Shown piece by piece: positions 61,773-64,000 of a stretch of 64,000 bases of DNA (position 1 is its first letter; each line of letters begins with the position of its first letter). The stretch comes from Cytophaga sp. FL35. Lineage in GTDB: Bacteria > Bacteroidota > Bacteroidia > Flavobacteriales > Flavobacteriaceae. Below the pieces are notes generated by a model, which did not search any database, was not told the origin of the DNA, and worked only from the letters and a program-made list of their open reading frames with translations. Where the stretch lies: positions 186,001-250,000 of the forward strand of contig NZ_JACSOH010000002.1 of NCBI RefSeq assembly GCF_014349235.1, read 5' to 3'. The translations under genes were made by a program, and so were the position numbers.

Positions 61773-64000
61773 ATGAAACTCACTCAATACCCAGTCTATT
61801 TGACTCTGGTAATCTTTTATTGTCTCAGTAGTTGTGGCCCCAGCCTAGATGATGAGGTGGCCGAAGCTTACGAAAGGCTTCCCGATAAAATAGATTTTAA
61901 TTTTCACGTAAGGCCCATCTTGTCCGATCGTTGTTTCCATTGCCACGGACCCGATGAAAATACCCGAATGGCAGATTTACGATTAGATACTGAAGAAGGA
62001 ATGTTCTCCTACATTCCCGGTAAAGAAGAATTTCCGGTGGTAGGTGGGTCTCCATCCAAAAGTGTTCTTATTGATCGTATTCTGAGTGGCAACCCCGAAA
62101 CGGTCATGCCCACCCCTGAGTCTAATTTGAATTTGAGTCCGGACGAAAAGGCTACTTTGATCAAATGGGTAGAGCAGGGCGCAGAATTTAAAAACCACTG
62201 GGCCTATTCCCCTCCCCAAAAGGCACCTTTACCGAAAACCTCCCAAACTGATTGGCCCCTTAACCCCATCGATTATTTTGTTCTCAATAAGTTGGAACAA
62301 AACGGATTGCAACCATCACCGCAGGCCAGTAAAGAAACCCTCATCAGAAGGTTGACTTTTGATTTAAACGGACTGCCCCCTAGTTTAATGGAAATCGAAG
62401 ATTTTATCAATGACACCTCGCCCCAGGCGTATGAAAAATTGGTCGATAGACTGCTCGCGTCCCCTAGATTCGGTGAACGATGGGCTTGGGAATGGTTAGA
62501 TGTTGCCCGATATTCAGACACTAACGGTTTTCAAGGCGATTTTGAACGCGACATGTGGCCGTGGCGCGATTGGGTCATCAAGGCTTTTAACGACAACATG
62601 CCTTATGATGAATTCACCATCAAACAATTGGCGGGCGATCTACTCCCTAACGCAACGGAAAACGATATACTCGCTACCGGCTTCAACCGTAACCATACTT
62701 ACAACGCGGAAGGCGGCACCATTCCTGAAGAAACACGGGTTACGAATGTTTTTGACCGCGTAGAGACTACCGGAACCACGTGGTTGGGGCTCACTATGAA
62801 CTGCGCAAGATGCCACGACCATAAGTACGATAACATCACACAAAAAGAATATTACCAGATGTTCGACTATTTTAATCAAACTTCTGAAAAGGGCGGGCAA
62901 TACACCGGCAATGTAAAACCTCTTTTGAATATGAGTTCAGAGGAAAAAAAGAACCAAATGGCACAGTTGGAAGCATATATTCAACAACTGAACCAAAAAG
63001 TAGATGAATTTGAGCTTAAAAAATTTCCTAGGGCAAAAGGCTTACCGGCATCGGAATCCGAGGTTGCAAAAAATATTAAAGGGGTAGACCCACGTATTCT
63101 CTTGGGCTCCGCAGCGGGGCGCGGTAATTATGGTTTAAAACAACTGGTCAACTATTTTAAAACCAGAGACCGCACTTATACGGCTATACTCAAAGAGCTA
63201 GTTGACACAAAGGATAAATTGGGAAAGGAATCAAAAACAGCCGTTCAAGTAATGGTGATGGATGAATTGCCCGAACCTCGTTATACTTTTATTTTGGAGC
63301 GCGGGGGGTATAACAAGCCCCAAATGACAGAAACTATTTGTGCCGATGTACCATCTGTTCTTCCAGCAGTAAAAAATAAAAACAATCAAAACCGACTCAG
63401 TTTGGCGCAATGGTTGGTATCCGACGAACAACCGCTGACACCCCGAGTAACCGTCAACCGCTATTGGCAGGCTTTTTTCGGGAATGGCATCGTAAAGACC
63501 ATTGAAGATTTTGGGGTACAAGGAGCTTTGCCTAGCCATCCGGAATTGCTCGATTGGTTGGCCGTTGATTTTAAGGAAAATGATTGGGATCTTAAAAAAC
63601 TGATCAAAACCATAGTGATGAGTGCTACCTACCGGCAATCTTCTATTATGACCGAAGAGCTAAAGGAACGCGACCCCGAAAACCAACTATTAGCACGAGC
63701 TACCCGACTACGTTATCCTTCGTGGATGTTACGTGACCAAGCGCTTTTTACCAGTGGACTAATGGTCGATTCCCTAGGTGGAAAACCGGTTAAACCCTAT
63801 CAACCCGAAGGTATATGGTCAGAGGCCACTTTTGGAAAAACCATTTACCAACAAGATGTGGGCGAAGGTCTCTACCGTAGAAGCCTGTACACCTTTTGGC
63901 GAAGAATTGTGGGCCCTACTTTTCTGTTCGACAATGCTTCAAGGCAGGTATGTGAAGTAAAAACACTCAAAACGAACACACCCCTACATGCCCTTACCAC
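61773..64000 (+). CDS. PSD1-type c-type cytochrome / DUF1549 / DUF1553 lipoprotein, truncated by window end
   Basis: An ATG at 61773 opens a frame that runs to the right edge (at least 742 codons). The signal peptide ends in a Cys (FYCLSSC). It then has a planctomycete-type cytochrome c domain with heme motif CFHCH (about 50-54; VRPILSDRCFHCHGPDENTR), DUF1549 (about 150-370, including FGERWAWEWLDVARYSDTNG and a second heme-like motif CARCH), and the DUF1553 start (LAQWLVSDEQPLTPRVTVNRYWQAFFG). Enzymatic role of this family is unproven; a redox role is implied by heme. Partner genes (often DUF1501) would lie beyond the window. Confidence 0.88.
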   Translation, partial: MKLTQYPVYLTLVIFYCLSSCGPSLDDEVAEAYERLPDKIDFNFHVRPILSDRCFHCHGPDENTRMADLRLDTEEGMFSYIPGKEEFPVVGGSPSKSVLIDRILSGNPETVMPTPESNLNLSPDEKATLIKWVEQGAEFKNHWAYSPPQKAPLPKTSQTDWPLNPIDYFVLNKLEQNGLQPSPQASKETLIRRLTFDLNGLPPSLMEIEDFINDTSPQAYEKLVDRLLASPRFGERWAWEWLDVARYSDTNGFQGDFERDMWPWRDWVIKAFNDNMPYDEFTIKQLAGDLLPNATENDILATGFNRNHTYNAEGGTIPEETRVTNVFDRVETTGTTWLGLTMNCARCHDHKYDNITQKEYYQMFDYFNQTSEKGGQYTGNVKPLLNMSSEEKKNQMAQLEAYIQQLNQKVDEFELKKFPRAKGLPASESEVAKNIKGVDPRILLGSAAGRGNYGLKQLVNYFKTRDRTYTAILKELVDTKDKLGKESKTAVQVMVMDELPEPRYTFILERGGYNKPQMTETICADVPSVLPAVKNKNNQNRLSLAQWLVSDEQPLTPRVTVNRYWQAFFGNGIVKTIEDFGVQGALPSHPELLDWLAVDFKENDWDLKKLIKTIVMSATYRQSSIMTEELKERDPENQLLARATRLRYPSWMLRDQALFTSGLMVDSLGGKPVKPYQPEGIWSEATFGKTIYQQDVGEGLYRRSLYTFWRRIVGPTFLFDNASRQVCEVKTLKTNTPLHALT

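Noticed and set aside
1-64000. CRISPR array, insertion sequence, integrase or prophage
   Set aside because: No regularly spaced repeats, transposase, integrase or phage-structural motifs were found on either strand.

Overview
The window looks like a chromosomal segment of a marine, polysaccharide-degrading member of the Bacteroidota, most likely Flavobacteriaceae (Zobellia/Maribacter/Arenibacter-like; genus not proven). Reasons: AT-rich DNA, three SusC/SusD outer-membrane uptake pairs, many lipoproteins whose signal peptides end in Cys, families typical of flavobacteria (GH29 fucosidases, ThuA/PQQ dehydrogenase fusion, DUF1549/DUF1553 cytochromes), almost no Shine-Dalgarno sequences, and Bacteroidota-type -7 boxes (TAnnTTTG) upstream of several genes.

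Layout. 1-3078: 5' part of a tamB-like gene on the minus strand, cut by the window edge. 3334-17264: polysaccharide utilisation locus 1 (PUL1), all plus strand: a membrane-spanning beta-propeller/Y_Y_Y/LuxR regulator, SusC, SusD, a two-LamG surface lipoprotein, two tandem GH144-like (beta-1,2-glucanase family) lipoproteins and a sulfatase. 17280-31573: PUL2, apparently for fucosylated glycans: minus strand araC, L-fuconate dehydratase, an FAH-family hydrolase and three different GH29 alpha-L-fucosidases; divergent plus strand SusC, SusD and a small lipoprotein closed by a strong terminator. 31814-35209: a giant ThuA / PQQ sugar dehydrogenase / PKD / cytochrome c / CBM6-like lipoprotein. 35240-35896: a methyltransferase. 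35983-41281: PUL3, a SusC/SusD pair without enzymes, divergent from a DeoR-family regulator, with palindromes between them. 41339-49518: mostly housekeeping or unknown genes (pentapeptide repeats, DUF6265, Zn-ribbon, CBS, M28 membrane peptidase, NAD(P)-binding protein, TPR, threonine dehydrogenase). 49515-52414: RimB-RimK fusion coupled to a GNAT-nitrilase fusion. 52483-56214: polyamine operon (arginine decarboxylase, agmatinase, deoxyhypusine-synthase-like enzyme, small acidic protein). 57254-57833: tRNA-Arg(CCT) with a GIY-YIG nuclease gene and a 365-bp-offset duplication that left a broken second tRNA and a nuclease remnant. 57863-64000: Gfo/Idh/MocA oxidoreductase, CsbD, lipoprotein RidA, CBM9-like protein and a truncated DUF1549/DUF1553 cytochrome.

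How it works together. PUL1 probably senses a glycan by the periplasmic propeller, turns on SusCD and cuts a (perhaps sulfated) glucan. PUL2 removes fucose from glycans and sends L-fucose into the oxidative (fuconate) route, of which only two enzymes lie here. The polyamine operon can take arginine to agmatine and putrescine, with the DHS-like enzyme most plausibly making homospermidine.

The most unusual structure is the tRNA-Arg/GIY-YIG duplication at 57.3-57.8 kb. Also notable are an exact 9-bp operator-like repeat (two direct copies 11 bp apart plus one inverted copy) upstream of PUL1 susC and the eukaryote-like DHS gene in a polyamine operon. No CRISPR array, transposase, prophage or rRNA was seen.
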